From SAR324 cluster bacterium (GTDB lineage: Bacteria; SAR324; XYD2-FULL-50-16; JAERRU01), in contig JAERRU010000021.1 in assembly GCA_016735295.1 (NCBI GenBank), positions 1 to 49,893 of the forward strand: a stretch of DNA of 49,893 nt, in the 5' to 3' direction. Positions 34,576 through 42,100 of this stretch are shown one piece after another (the first letter of the stretch is position 1; each line of letters opens with the position of its first letter). Position numbers and translations under genes: made by a program. The notes beneath the pieces are model-generated. The model ran no database searches. It worked only from the letters and a program-made list of their open reading frames with translations, and had not been told where the DNA came from.

Positions 34576-35481
34576 ATGAATTTAAAAAAATATATTTTGT
34601 TTAGTATAGCACCTCTCCTATTAAGTTGTGCAGCAAATAAACCAAATCCTAATGCGGGATTTTATAAGCCTGAAAACATTAAAAATGCTAATTATAATAG
34701 CAAACAAACAGTTTCTAAGGCCGCGACTAAATCATTAATTAAACCAATTAATCCTAGCAAAAATAAAAATCTAAAAGAAAATGAAAGAAAATATGTGCAA
34801 AATAGATTTTTAGTAGCCACCACGAAAGCACAAGAAAAAAGCATAGCCGCCTATCCTCCTATTTTCGGTGAAGCTTCATGGTATGGACCAGGTTTTCATG
34901 GTAAAAAAACTGCTAATGGTGAAACCTATAACGAAAATAGTTTAACCGCCGCTCACCGCACATTGCCGCTGGGCTCCACTGTTAAAGTTATTAATCTGGC
35001 CAACAATAAATCAGTAGTAGTTAGAATTAATGATCGTGGCCCATTTGTGAATAATAGAGTGTTAGATGGCTCTAAAAGAGTGGCAGAACTATTAGATTAT
35101 AAACAAAAAGGGGTAGCTAGAGTTAAAATTATAATCCTAAAAAAACCAATTAGAAGGATAGCTACCACCGCTCCAACCACTAATAAAAAAGCTTCCTTAA
35201 GGCAAATTGTGACTGCTAAAGCTCCTACAAAAAATGTATCACTTCAAGATGGCTATGTGGTGCAAGTAGGTTCTTTTAGTCACAAAAAGAATGCCAATGA
35301 TTTAAAAATATCCTTAACCGGTCAATACAAAAACTTAATATTTTCTATAAATCATTCTTACCAAAATTATTTCCAAGTTTTTGCAGGGCCATTTGTTAAT
35401 AAACGCGAAGCACAAAATATTGCTAACCTATTTAATAAATCTGGGATAGCTAATTTTGTTAAATCATATAACAACATCTAA
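34576..35481 (+). CDS. rlpA: RlpA-like septal-ring lipoprotein (DPBB + SPOR)
   Basis: RlpA-type proteins are outer-membrane lipoproteins that bind, and in Pseudomonas cleave, denuded septal glycan. The frame extends upstream to a GTG at 34519, but ATG 34576 gives a good lipoprotein signal ([17 protein letters not shown]) with Cys18. A basic, Asn/Lys-rich linker is followed by the double-psi beta-barrel ([41 protein letters not shown] with the catalytic-type Asp). The last 75 residues are a SPOR domain ([18 protein letters not shown]... FQVFAGPF). About 301 aa. It stands alone, divergent from lolC. It fits with ftsI as a division-site protein. Confidence 0.93.
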   Translation: MNLKKYILFSIAPLLLSCAANKPNPNAGFYKPENIKNANYNSKQTVSKAATKSLIKPINPSKNKNLKENERKYVQNRFLVATTKAQEKSIAAYPPIFGEASWYGPGFHGKKTANGETYNENSLTAAHRTLPLGSTVKVINLANNKSVVVRINDRGPFVNNRVLDGSKRVAELLDYKQKGVARVKIIILKKPIRRIATTAPTTNKKASLRQIVTAKAPTKNVSLQDGYVVQVGSFSHKKNANDLKISLTGQYKNLIFSINHSYQNYFQVFAGPFVNKREAQNIANLFNKSGIANFVKSYNNI

Positions 35482-35551
35482 TTATTTTTTAAAATTAGAA
35501 AAATTATTATTACCAATAGGTAAGGGCTAGTTAAGTGCGACTACTTTTAGA

Positions 35552-36562
35552 TTACTTTGGCTTAATATCGTAATAGGCCTCAGCTATTTGTAGTGCATTT
35601 AACGCTGCCCCTTTTAGTAATTGGTCAGCCACGCACCAAAAGCAAAGTCCATTTTTTTCAGAAATATCTTCTCTAATTCGACCCACAAAAGTATCATATT
35701 CACCCACCACCTTAAGCGGGCTGGGATAATTATTAATTCCGTCCATCACCTTGATACCAGGAGCTTTTAACCATAATTTCTTAGCCATGGCTCTATCAAT
35801 TTTACGCTCAAATTTAACCCATATAGATTCAGAATGAGCCCGCCACACCGGGATTCTCACGCAAGTAGCCGAAATGGCTAATTTAGGATGATGAAGAATT
35901 TTTTTGGTCTCAAATACCATCTTCATCTCTTCTTTGGTGTAGCCATTATCCAAAAAAATATCTACGTGGGGTAAAGCATTGCCAAAAATCGGTTCAGGAT
36001 AAACGCTATGCTTTAAACTACGATTATTTACAAAATCTCTTGCTTGAGTTGATAATTCCTCAATCGCTTTAGCCCCACTGCCAGATACCGCCTGATAGGT
36101 AGCAACTTTTAGTTTGGTCAATGTGCCATAATCATGCAAAGGCTTGATGGCGACTAATAGCTGGATAGTAGAACAATTAGGATTGGCGATGATTCCCTTG
36201 TGAGAAAATGAATCTTTAGCATTACATTCAGGCACAACTAAAGGCACATCATCATCCATGCGAAAAGCACTAGAATTATCTATTACCAAGGCACCAGCTT
36301 TGACCGCACTTGGTGCGAATTCTTTGCTTCTCTCGGCTCCGGCTGAAAAAAAGGCTAAATCTATTCCTTCAAATGAATTGTGAGTAAGCGTTTGTACTGT
36401 TAGCTCTTGATTATTAAATATAACCTTTTTTCCCGCTGACGCTGGTGACGCTAATGCCCGCAAACTATTTACCGGAAAATTCCTTTTCGCTAGCAATGTC
36501 AAAAACTCACTGCCAACTGCTCCAGTCGCCCCAACTAACGCTATATTTAATTTTTGTTTCAT
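35552..36562 (-). CDS. asd: Aspartate-semialdehyde dehydrogenase
   Basis: Asd reduces aspartyl phosphate to the semialdehyde, feeding lysine, meso-diaminopimelate (for peptidoglycan), threonine and methionine. The 336-aa enzyme has the NADP motif ALVGATGAVGSEFL, the catalytic Cys in ANPNCSTIQLLVAI, and the substrate-binding VSGSGAKAIEEL. The His region is VRIPVWRAHSESIWV, with the C-terminal NGLCFWCVADQLLKGAALNALQIAE. All expected residues are present. It lies 13 bp downstream of the large PPR-TIR gene on the same strand and might be read from that transcript, though it is a housekeeping gene. Confidence 0.96.
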   Translation of the reverse strand: MKQKLNIALVGATGAVGSEFLTLLAKRNFPVNSLRALASPASAGKKVIFNNQELTVQTLTHNSFEGIDLAFFSAGAERSKEFAPSAVKAGALVIDNSSAFRMDDDVPLVVPECNAKDSFSHKGIIANPNCSTIQLLVAIKPLHDYGTLTKLKVATYQAVSGSGAKAIEELSTQARDFVNNRSLKHSVYPEPIFGNALPHVDIFLDNGYTKEEMKMVFETKKILHHPKLAISATCVRIPVWRAHSESIWVKFERKIDRAMAKKLWLKAPGIKVMDGINNYPSPLKVVGEYDTFVGRIREDISEKNGLCFWCVADQLLKGAALNALQIAEAYYDIKPK

Positions 36563-36575
36563 TTCCTAAATATGC

Positions 36576-39500
36576 CTACCTTAGAGTAGCATTATTTCTT
36601 TGATAATTATTATCTTTACTAATAAACGGCCTTTTTTGATGCCTATTAGAATTAAAACTATCTTGTGAAGACTTAATTTCATTCACTAAGTTCTCAATGC
36701 TTACCTCATCATCTAAAGAATATCCAGTTAAAGACTGCAATAGCGATAAAGATTTTTTCAAATCACCTAAAAATAAAGAAACTAATCTAATTTTTCTGAT
36801 TAGGGCTTTATCTTCTGTCACTGATAAATCTAATCCATAATTTTTGATAATCTTATTAGCATCCGTTTCCCCTAATTTTTGGGCGATGTTCTTTGCTTTC
36901 TCTTTCCATTCCTTTTCTTTATCTTGCCAATAGGTAATATTAGCCAAGACAGCTTCTGGTTGCAATTTCTCTTTATCTAACCAAATCATTGATATTTTTT
37001 TAGCACTACCAAATTTTTTGATTGCTCGGTAAAGCTCAACCATGCAGTAAGGGCTAGTTAAATATTCTGTAGTAATGATACAAACAAAATGCTTATCAGA
37101 CATTATTCGTCGATCAAATTTTTCTAAAGTATCTTTATATTTACTAGATCTAAGATCAAAAAAACTATCTATTCCCGCTCGTGATAGGCTGCCAACTAGT
37201 AAATCTTTATCTTTTGTTTGTGCGTGAGAATATGAAATAAATGCCGACTTGGTTTGCTCCTGAGAAGAATTATTAAAATTCCTATTGAGTCCTCGATTAA
37301 ATGCAGGCCTGCTCCCTATTCTTTGGTTATCTGCTATCGACGCTAATTTTCGAAAACTTTCAATTTCAGGGGCAATGACCTTTTTTTGCTCGCTAGTGGT
37401 AATTCTATCTATCTTATCTAACATATCAAAACTAGGATTAATCCCCCACGCAATCATTTCGTGCAACCACTTTAATCCATTTCTAGAGCGTTGAGTGCGG
37501 CCAATAATAGTTCTGAACATGCTATAATTAGGCGTTATTCCTTGGTCTAGCAATTTATTATAATACCAAGTTACGCTATGGGCAGGAAGTTTTTTGAATA
37601 AAAAACTATAAGTAATTATATCAGGGATAATATTTTTTGCTAACATCTCCTTGAATAAAGATATTGCTGTACTCGTTGAGCGAGATTTTAATATTAAAAA
37701 ATTATACACCCCCTTACCAAGTGGAATGCCTTGTTTTGTGAAATCTTCTTTAAGCCTAAAAGCGTCTTCTTCAGAGCGCACTACCTTGAATAGATGCTGC
37801 AAACTAGACTTTTTGAGCCCCACACCATTTTTTTCTGCCAATTTTAATACTTCATAAGATTCCTCCCATACAGGCGTATTTTCTATTAATTTGGCAATAA
37901 CATCTTTATCAAATTTAATGCTATCTATCTTTATGTTAATATCAGGCAAAGCTAAAGCATCTTGAATATCTCGCCAGCGATTAAATTTATTAATGCAGTT
38001 CACCAAATCAGCAGTCTTATATTTTTGACCCATCTTGGCTGCGTAATCTAGGATTTCTTTGAAGCTAGCACCATCAGTGATATTACTTAACAATCTATCC
38101 CAATCTTTTTCTTGGATAGTTATTTTATAGTCTTCAAATATTTTTAGTAATTCTTTTTGCTCGGACCAATCTTTTAAATTATTAATTAATCTAATGGTTT
38201 CTGATAGATCAATTTTTATATCATTTTGCTTAGCAAAAACTATAAACTCTTTTAAATCGGGCAATGTTTTTAATTTCTTTATGATAATCTGGCTAATCAC
38301 CGCTAAATCTAATTTATGCCCCGCCTTGGTTAACTCGTTTGCCCATTTGATTATTTCTGATGCTAAAAAGAGCTTTTTTATTAAAATGACATAACTATTC
38401 AAATCTGGTTTAACTCCAAAAGCATCAGCTTTTGCGATTAGCCCGCTAGCAATAACTGAATTAGAACAGTCTTCTTTTCCTAGTAAACGATTAAAACCAA
38501 TAACTCCTAGTTCATATCTTTTTTTAGTAAAGTCAGTAAAATCAGCCTTAAAAATCCTTTTTAATTCATCCAATAAAGCCAATCCTTGATAGTTATTACC
38601 CCTTTCTATAATATCATGGGTAGTCGCTAGCAAGGTAGAATCAAAAGCAATATTATCATCTTTTATATCTAACAGGGTTAAATCAGGGATAAAATCGCTT
38701 AAAAATGCAAATCCTTCCTTAATAGATAACTCTTTTGGGGTGTCATCTGGTTGTTTGCCGAAAAAATCCTGAAAGGGATTATAGCCAACTTCTGGAGCAT
38801 GATCTTTTACCTGCTCTTGCAAAATATTATCAGCAATCTCTTTTATCAGCGAGATAGGAATTAAATAAGATTCTCTTTGTGCTAAATCGCTAAAGCTGGC
38901 TAAATATGCGGCCTTGATTAAGGCTTTGATAGCATCTAGTGAAATATTATTTGTTTCATTAACGGAATTTCTTTTATCAAGAGATTTTTTAAGATGATTA
39001 AAGTGTAAGGGAAGTTGCTTAATTTTTAAAAAATACTCTCCAATATTATTACCTAGTTCAGTTTTTTTGATAGTGAGAGATGTTTCTTTTTGCCAAAAGT
39101 CTATAAAATTACCCTGTTCAGATGATCTTAAATCTTTTATTATCAAAGGTTTCACCGCTAAATCATTCCACACATCATCAGCAATTTCTGAGCTAAGAGG
39201 GTCAAAATTATGCTCAAATCGGCAGCTCATGATAAAACAAAATTTTCGCTTAATCGCCTCTCTTAGTAAATCTGATAATTGAGTTGATTTATTAGCAATT
39301 TTAGCATAGTTTACTATGTCATAAATAGAATCTAGCACAATAATGCAATCATCAGCTAATCCCTTAATATCATCTAAACTGGCTTCAGCTAGATTATGAT
39401 TAGCGATAACAATTGGCCGTGAGCCAGTTGTTTTAAGGACTTCATAAATAATGCGAGTTTTGCCAGCAAGCGCACTGCCCAGAAGCAGGCTATTGGTGCT

Positions 39501-39653
39501 TTTTTCAATATGCTGGTTTAGCCTTTCAAAGCTATTGCCTAATTTAAAATATGCTAGGTGCGACTTAGTTTTTTCAAAATTTACTTTAAAGGAATGATCA
39601 AAATTATTAGGATTTATTTTAGCACCAGTAGTGCATATAAAAAATTTACTCAT
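36576..39653 (-). CDS. NTPase-PPR-TIR multidomain protein (candidate NLR-like sensor)
   Basis: I know of no named family with this domain order. Residues about 40-350 look like a STAND/AAA-type NTPase: P-loop GSALAGKT (59-66, Lys65), Walker B IIVLD (104-108) and an SCR sensor-like motif (143-145). Residues about 413-748 are roughly ten tandem helical hairpins of 31-35 residues whose repeats open with G-hydrophobic-x-P/x; the last three (from GIPLGKGVYNFLI, NIIPDIITYSFLF and GITPNYSMFRTII) are clear pentatricopeptide repeats. Residues 802-890 form a TIR domain (KSAFISYSH) with the catalytic-type Glu873 in TSPYCMVEL. A helical part and a basic tail follow. There is no signal peptide. PPRs bind RNA in organelles, and TIR domains with this Glu often cleave NAD. 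A nucleic-acid sensor linked to an NADase, or a host-directed effector, is inferred. Confidence 0.85.
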   Translation of the reverse strand: MSKFFICTTGAKINPNNFDHSFKVNFEKTKSHLAYFKLGNSFERLNQHIEKSTNSLLLGSALAGKTRIIYEVLKTTGSRPIVIANHNLAEASLDDIKGLADDCIIVLDSIYDIVNYAKIANKSTQLSDLLREAIKRKFCFIMSCRFEHNFDPLSSEIADDVWNDLAVKPLIIKDLRSSEQGNFIDFWQKETSLTIKKTELGNNIGEYFLKIKQLPLHFNHLKKSLDKRNSVNETNNISLDAIKALIKAAYLASFSDLAQRESYLIPISLIKEIADNILQEQVKDHAPEVGYNPFQDFFGKQPDDTPKELSIKEGFAFLSDFIPDLTLLDIKDDNIAFDSTLLATTHDIIERGNNYQGLALLDELKRIFKADFTDFTKKRYELGVIGFNRLLGKEDCSNSVIASGLIAKADAFGVKPDLNSYVILIKKLFLASEIIKWANELTKAGHKLDLAVISQIIIKKLKTLPDLKEFIVFAKQNDIKIDLSETIRLINNLKDWSEQKELLKIFEDYKITIQEKDWDRLLSNITDGASFKEILDYAAKMGQKYKTADLVNCINKFNRWRDIQDALALPDINIKIDSIKFDKDVIAKLIENTPVWEESYEVLKLAEKNGVGLKKSSLQHLFKVVRSEEDAFRLKEDFTKQGIPLGKGVYNFLILKSRSTSTAISLFKEMLAKNIIPDIITYSFLFKKLPAHSVTWYYNKLLDQGITPNYSMFRTIIGRTQRSRNGLKWLHEMIAWGINPSFDMLDKIDRITTSEQKKVIAPEIESFRKLASIADNQRIGSRPAFNRGLNRNFNNSSQEQTKSAFISYSHAQTKDKDLLVGSLSRAGIDSFFDLRSSKYKDTLEKFDRRIMSDKHFVCIITTEYLTSPYCMVELYRAIKKFGSAKKISMIWLDKEKLQPEAVLANITYWQDKEKEWKEKAKNIAQKLGETDANKIIKNYGLDLSVTEDKALIRKIRLVSLFLGDLKKSLSLLQSLTGYSLDDEVSIENLVNEIKSSQDSFNSNRHQKRPFISKDNNYQRNNATLR

Positions 39654-39674
39654 TTAATCTAAAAAACTTGACTA

Positions 39675-39719
39675 ATTAATTGTTAATATATTTTATATAT
39701 AAGATAATAGCATCTTTCA
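39675..39719 (-). CDS. Possible 14-codon leader peptide upstream of the PPR-TIR gene
   Basis: On the minus strand GGGAGG followed a few bases later by ATG opens a frame reading MKDAIILYIKYINN and then TAA, ending about 21 bases before the large gene's ATG. The Shine-Dalgarno match is much better than that of the downstream gene, which has none visible. The frame could be a regulatory uORF or the relic of another start; it is too short to score for coding potential. Confidence 0.35.
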
Positions 39720-39809
39720 TAACAACCTCCCAGGCTAGCACAATAAATACAAACTAACTAGCCAATATTAAATAGTCTTTATAAATTATACTTTTATATT
39801 ATTAAGAAA

Positions 39810-39992
39810 ATGCCCAAGAAAAAAAAATCTTTTGAAGATAAACTTGACCAATTAGAACAAATAGTAGACGAACTTAAGCAAAATGATAATATGCAAAATG
39901 CTTTTGCCAAATATAAACAAGGAATTAAATTAGTCAAAGAGTGCCAAACAGAGCTAGATAAATTTGAAAAGAAAATTACCAATCTCGATTAA
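39810..39992 (+). CDS. xseB: Exodeoxyribonuclease VII small subunit
   Basis: XseB is the small helical partner of XseA; several copies coat the large subunit of the single-strand nuclease. The 60-aa sequence shows SFEDKLDQLEQIVDELKQND and the second helix AFAKYKQGIKLVKECQTELDKFEKKI, the typical pattern, though a little shorter than most (about 70-80 aa). A Lys run at the N-terminus is common in the family. xseA is not in the window. It is divergent from the PPR-TIR gene and 42 bp upstream of the lipoprotein peptidase gene. Confidence 0.88.
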   Translation: MPKKKKSFEDKLDQLEQIVDELKQNDNMQNAFAKYKQGIKLVKECQTELDKFEKKITNLD

Positions 39993-40034
39993 AAAATGTT
40001 TTTCACACAAACCAATCAAATTAAGTAGGCGGTT

Positions 40035-41069
40035 ATGGTAAATTTATTAATAAAAAAAAGTAATCTGTTAGCAAATGTTCGTAATGCTCTAATACTGGTA
40101 GCGGTAATATTATCGCTCTCAGGGTGTTATTATTTTGATGCCATCAAAGGACATATCGAAATGACTAACAATAAAGAACCACTCGCTATAGCAGTTAAAC
40201 AACCAGAATATCAAAAATATGCTGATTTATTGCAAGAGGTAATTTCAATAAAAGAATTTGCCATCCAAGAAGTGCTGTTAAAAGATTCCAAAAGTTATAA
40301 CAAGTACTATCATACCGAAAAAAAAGGCATAACCCACGTTTTAACCGCTTCTTATCCTACTGAATTTAAAGCTTATGAGTGGCGATATTTTTGGGTGGGT
40401 AAACTCCCTTTTCGAGGATTTTTTACTGAGCAGTTATTTGATGAAGAAAAAGATGAATTATTAAAACAAGGTTTAGATGTGTGGGATTTTCATTCTACAG
40501 CCTACTCAACATTAGGTTTTTTTGATGACCCGATCACCACCCCAATGCTAAAATCGGGAATTATAGGAGTAAGTGAAGCAGTTATTCATGAAATGGTGCA
40601 CGAGACCTTTTATGTTAATAATGAAGGTGATTTTAATGAAAATTTAGCCAGCTTTGTCGCACAAAAGGCGACTAATCAGTATATCAAGTTGCATCACCCC
40701 AGCCTTTTAGCTCAATTAACCGCTAAACCTGATCCTAGAAGAAAAAAGGTTAATGATCTTTTTGTGAATGTAAAAGATGAACTGCAAGCGATCTATCAAT
40801 CGCCCATCACTAAAGAGGATAAATTAGCTAAAAAAAGTGAAATTATTGACAAAGCGGCCCAAGAAATAGCTCGTATATACCCTAAAAGTAGCGTCAGATA
40901 TAGAACTATAAACAATGCTCGCCTTTTACAAATAAGGAGATATGCTAGTGTTAGTGATTATAATTTAACTGATTTATGGAAAAATTCTGATCAGAGCTGG
41001 GCCCTATTTTGGGAAAATCTTAACCAAAATAGTGACGCCATAATAGCCCAAGGTAAAAATGCTAATTAG
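40035..41069 (+). CDS. Putative aminopeptidase lipoprotein (PF10023/COG4324 type)
   Basis: A predicted zinc peptidase anchored by a lipid. The N-terminal signal ends in LSLSGC (Cys31). Family blocks are AYSTLGFFDDPITTPML, the metal site with His185, Glu186 and His189 (VIHEMVHETFYV), and the third-ligand region FNENLASFVAQ with Glu202. These match the 'predicted aminopeptidase' family, where HExxH plus a downstream FNE is conserved. At 344 aa it is usual length. No substrate is established. The stop overlaps the convergent unknown gene by 8 bp. Confidence 0.85.
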   Translation: MVNLLIKKSNLLANVRNALILVAVILSLSGCYYFDAIKGHIEMTNNKEPLAIAVKQPEYQKYADLLQEVISIKEFAIQEVLLKDSKSYNKYYHTEKKGITHVLTASYPTEFKAYEWRYFWVGKLPFRGFFTEQLFDEEKDELLKQGLDVWDFHSTAYSTLGFFDDPITTPMLKSGIIGVSEAVIHEMVHETFYVNNEGDFNENLASFVAQKATNQYIKLHHPSLLAQLTAKPDPRRKKVNDLFVNVKDELQAIYQSPITKEDKLAKKSEIIDKAAQEIARIYPKSSVRYRTINNARLLQIRRYASVSDYNLTDLWKNSDQSWALFWENLNQNSDAIIAQGKNAN

Positions 41070-42066
41070 TAGGATTATTTTTATTGAGAGTTAATAATCC
41101 ATTAAGTTTAGACATAATTACGTGAGGATCGGTGGAATTTATCACTATGGTGGGTAATTTCTCGTTATTAAAATCAGCCACTATATCTAAAATAGCCTGA
41201 TTTTGGGGAAGATAAGTGATTAACACAGCTAATTTATGTGTAGCCGCTAATTCTTTGATGGTTTCTGGGGTTAGCTTGGTTAAATCTTGCCAAGTAAGAT
41301 CGCATTTTGCATCTAAATGATAGACTGCTTTTAGCTCATTTATCAAATCTTCAGACATTCCTAACATCAAAACACTTACCGCTAACGCAACTTTAAAAGG
41401 AGCGGGTCGTTTATCAAGAATTTCTATATCGCGATCTTCAATATATTCGCTAATTTGCCTTTTGTTCCATCTAGATGTGTGAAACACATTCATCCGCACA
41501 TGTTCTAAAGTTGTGGTAACATTTTTTGATAAATGGGTAGCGGTTCTTTTAAGGTTGGTTTCATTCATCCTTCTAACTAAAGCAGTGACTAGCTCTTCAA
41601 GTCTAGCGTGCTCTTCAAATAATTGATGCTCTGCCCAAATTCGGTTAACATATTCTGCGAGATCGTAAAAAACCTGTACGTTTTTAATGCCATCTAATAT
41701 TACCATGCTTTCTTTAAGGGCATGTTTTTTATAAAGATGTCTTTCTTCTTCTTTAAAGGCTCGGGGCTCAAAATTTTCTTTAGACCAAGCTTGTTCAGCG
41801 AGTAATTTAACATTTTTTATAAGAAAATCAGATTTTTTAAATGCCTGATCTAATTCTTGAGCCATCTCTAAATCCTCATCTTCAGTGGGTAAAGAGATGA
41901 TTAGATTTTTTATTTCTTCTTTTCTTTTTTCTAATTTTGGGATTATTTCAATTGATAGTAGTTCTAGTTCTTTAATAATTTTTTTTCGTTTAACAGATTC
42001 CAGTAAATAGTTTTTAGCGTCAGAAATTACATTATCTAAGGAATCAAAGGGATCTAATTTTTTCAT
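41062..42066 (-). CDS. Conserved-looking protein of unknown function, helical with a possible Rossmann-like C-terminus
   Basis: The frame is open to 42141, but that would overlap carB; ATG at 42064-42066 (MKKLDPFDSLDNVIS) leaves a 35-bp gap and is preferred. The 334-aa product is soluble, acidic and strongly helical, with likely coiled coil at residues about 15-60 (KRKKIIKELELLSIEIIPKLEKRKEEIKN) and heptad-like helices near 135-200. The last 80 residues alternate hydrophobic strands and helices (KLAVLITYLPQNQAILDIVADFN, LPTIVINSTDP), as in a small Rossmann-type unit. I do not recognise the family. It follows carB and fliA on one strand. Confidence 0.7.
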   Translation of the reverse strand: MKKLDPFDSLDNVISDAKNYLLESVKRKKIIKELELLSIEIIPKLEKRKEEIKNLIISLPTEDEDLEMAQELDQAFKKSDFLIKNVKLLAEQAWSKENFEPRAFKEEERHLYKKHALKESMVILDGIKNVQVFYDLAEYVNRIWAEHQLFEEHARLEELVTALVRRMNETNLKRTATHLSKNVTTTLEHVRMNVFHTSRWNKRQISEYIEDRDIEILDKRPAPFKVALAVSVLMLGMSEDLINELKAVYHLDAKCDLTWQDLTKLTPETIKELAATHKLAVLITYLPQNQAILDIVADFNNEKLPTIVINSTDPHVIMSKLNGLLTLNKNNPTN

Positions 42067-42100
42067 GATAAAATAAAAATAAATATTTATTGAGCAAAAC

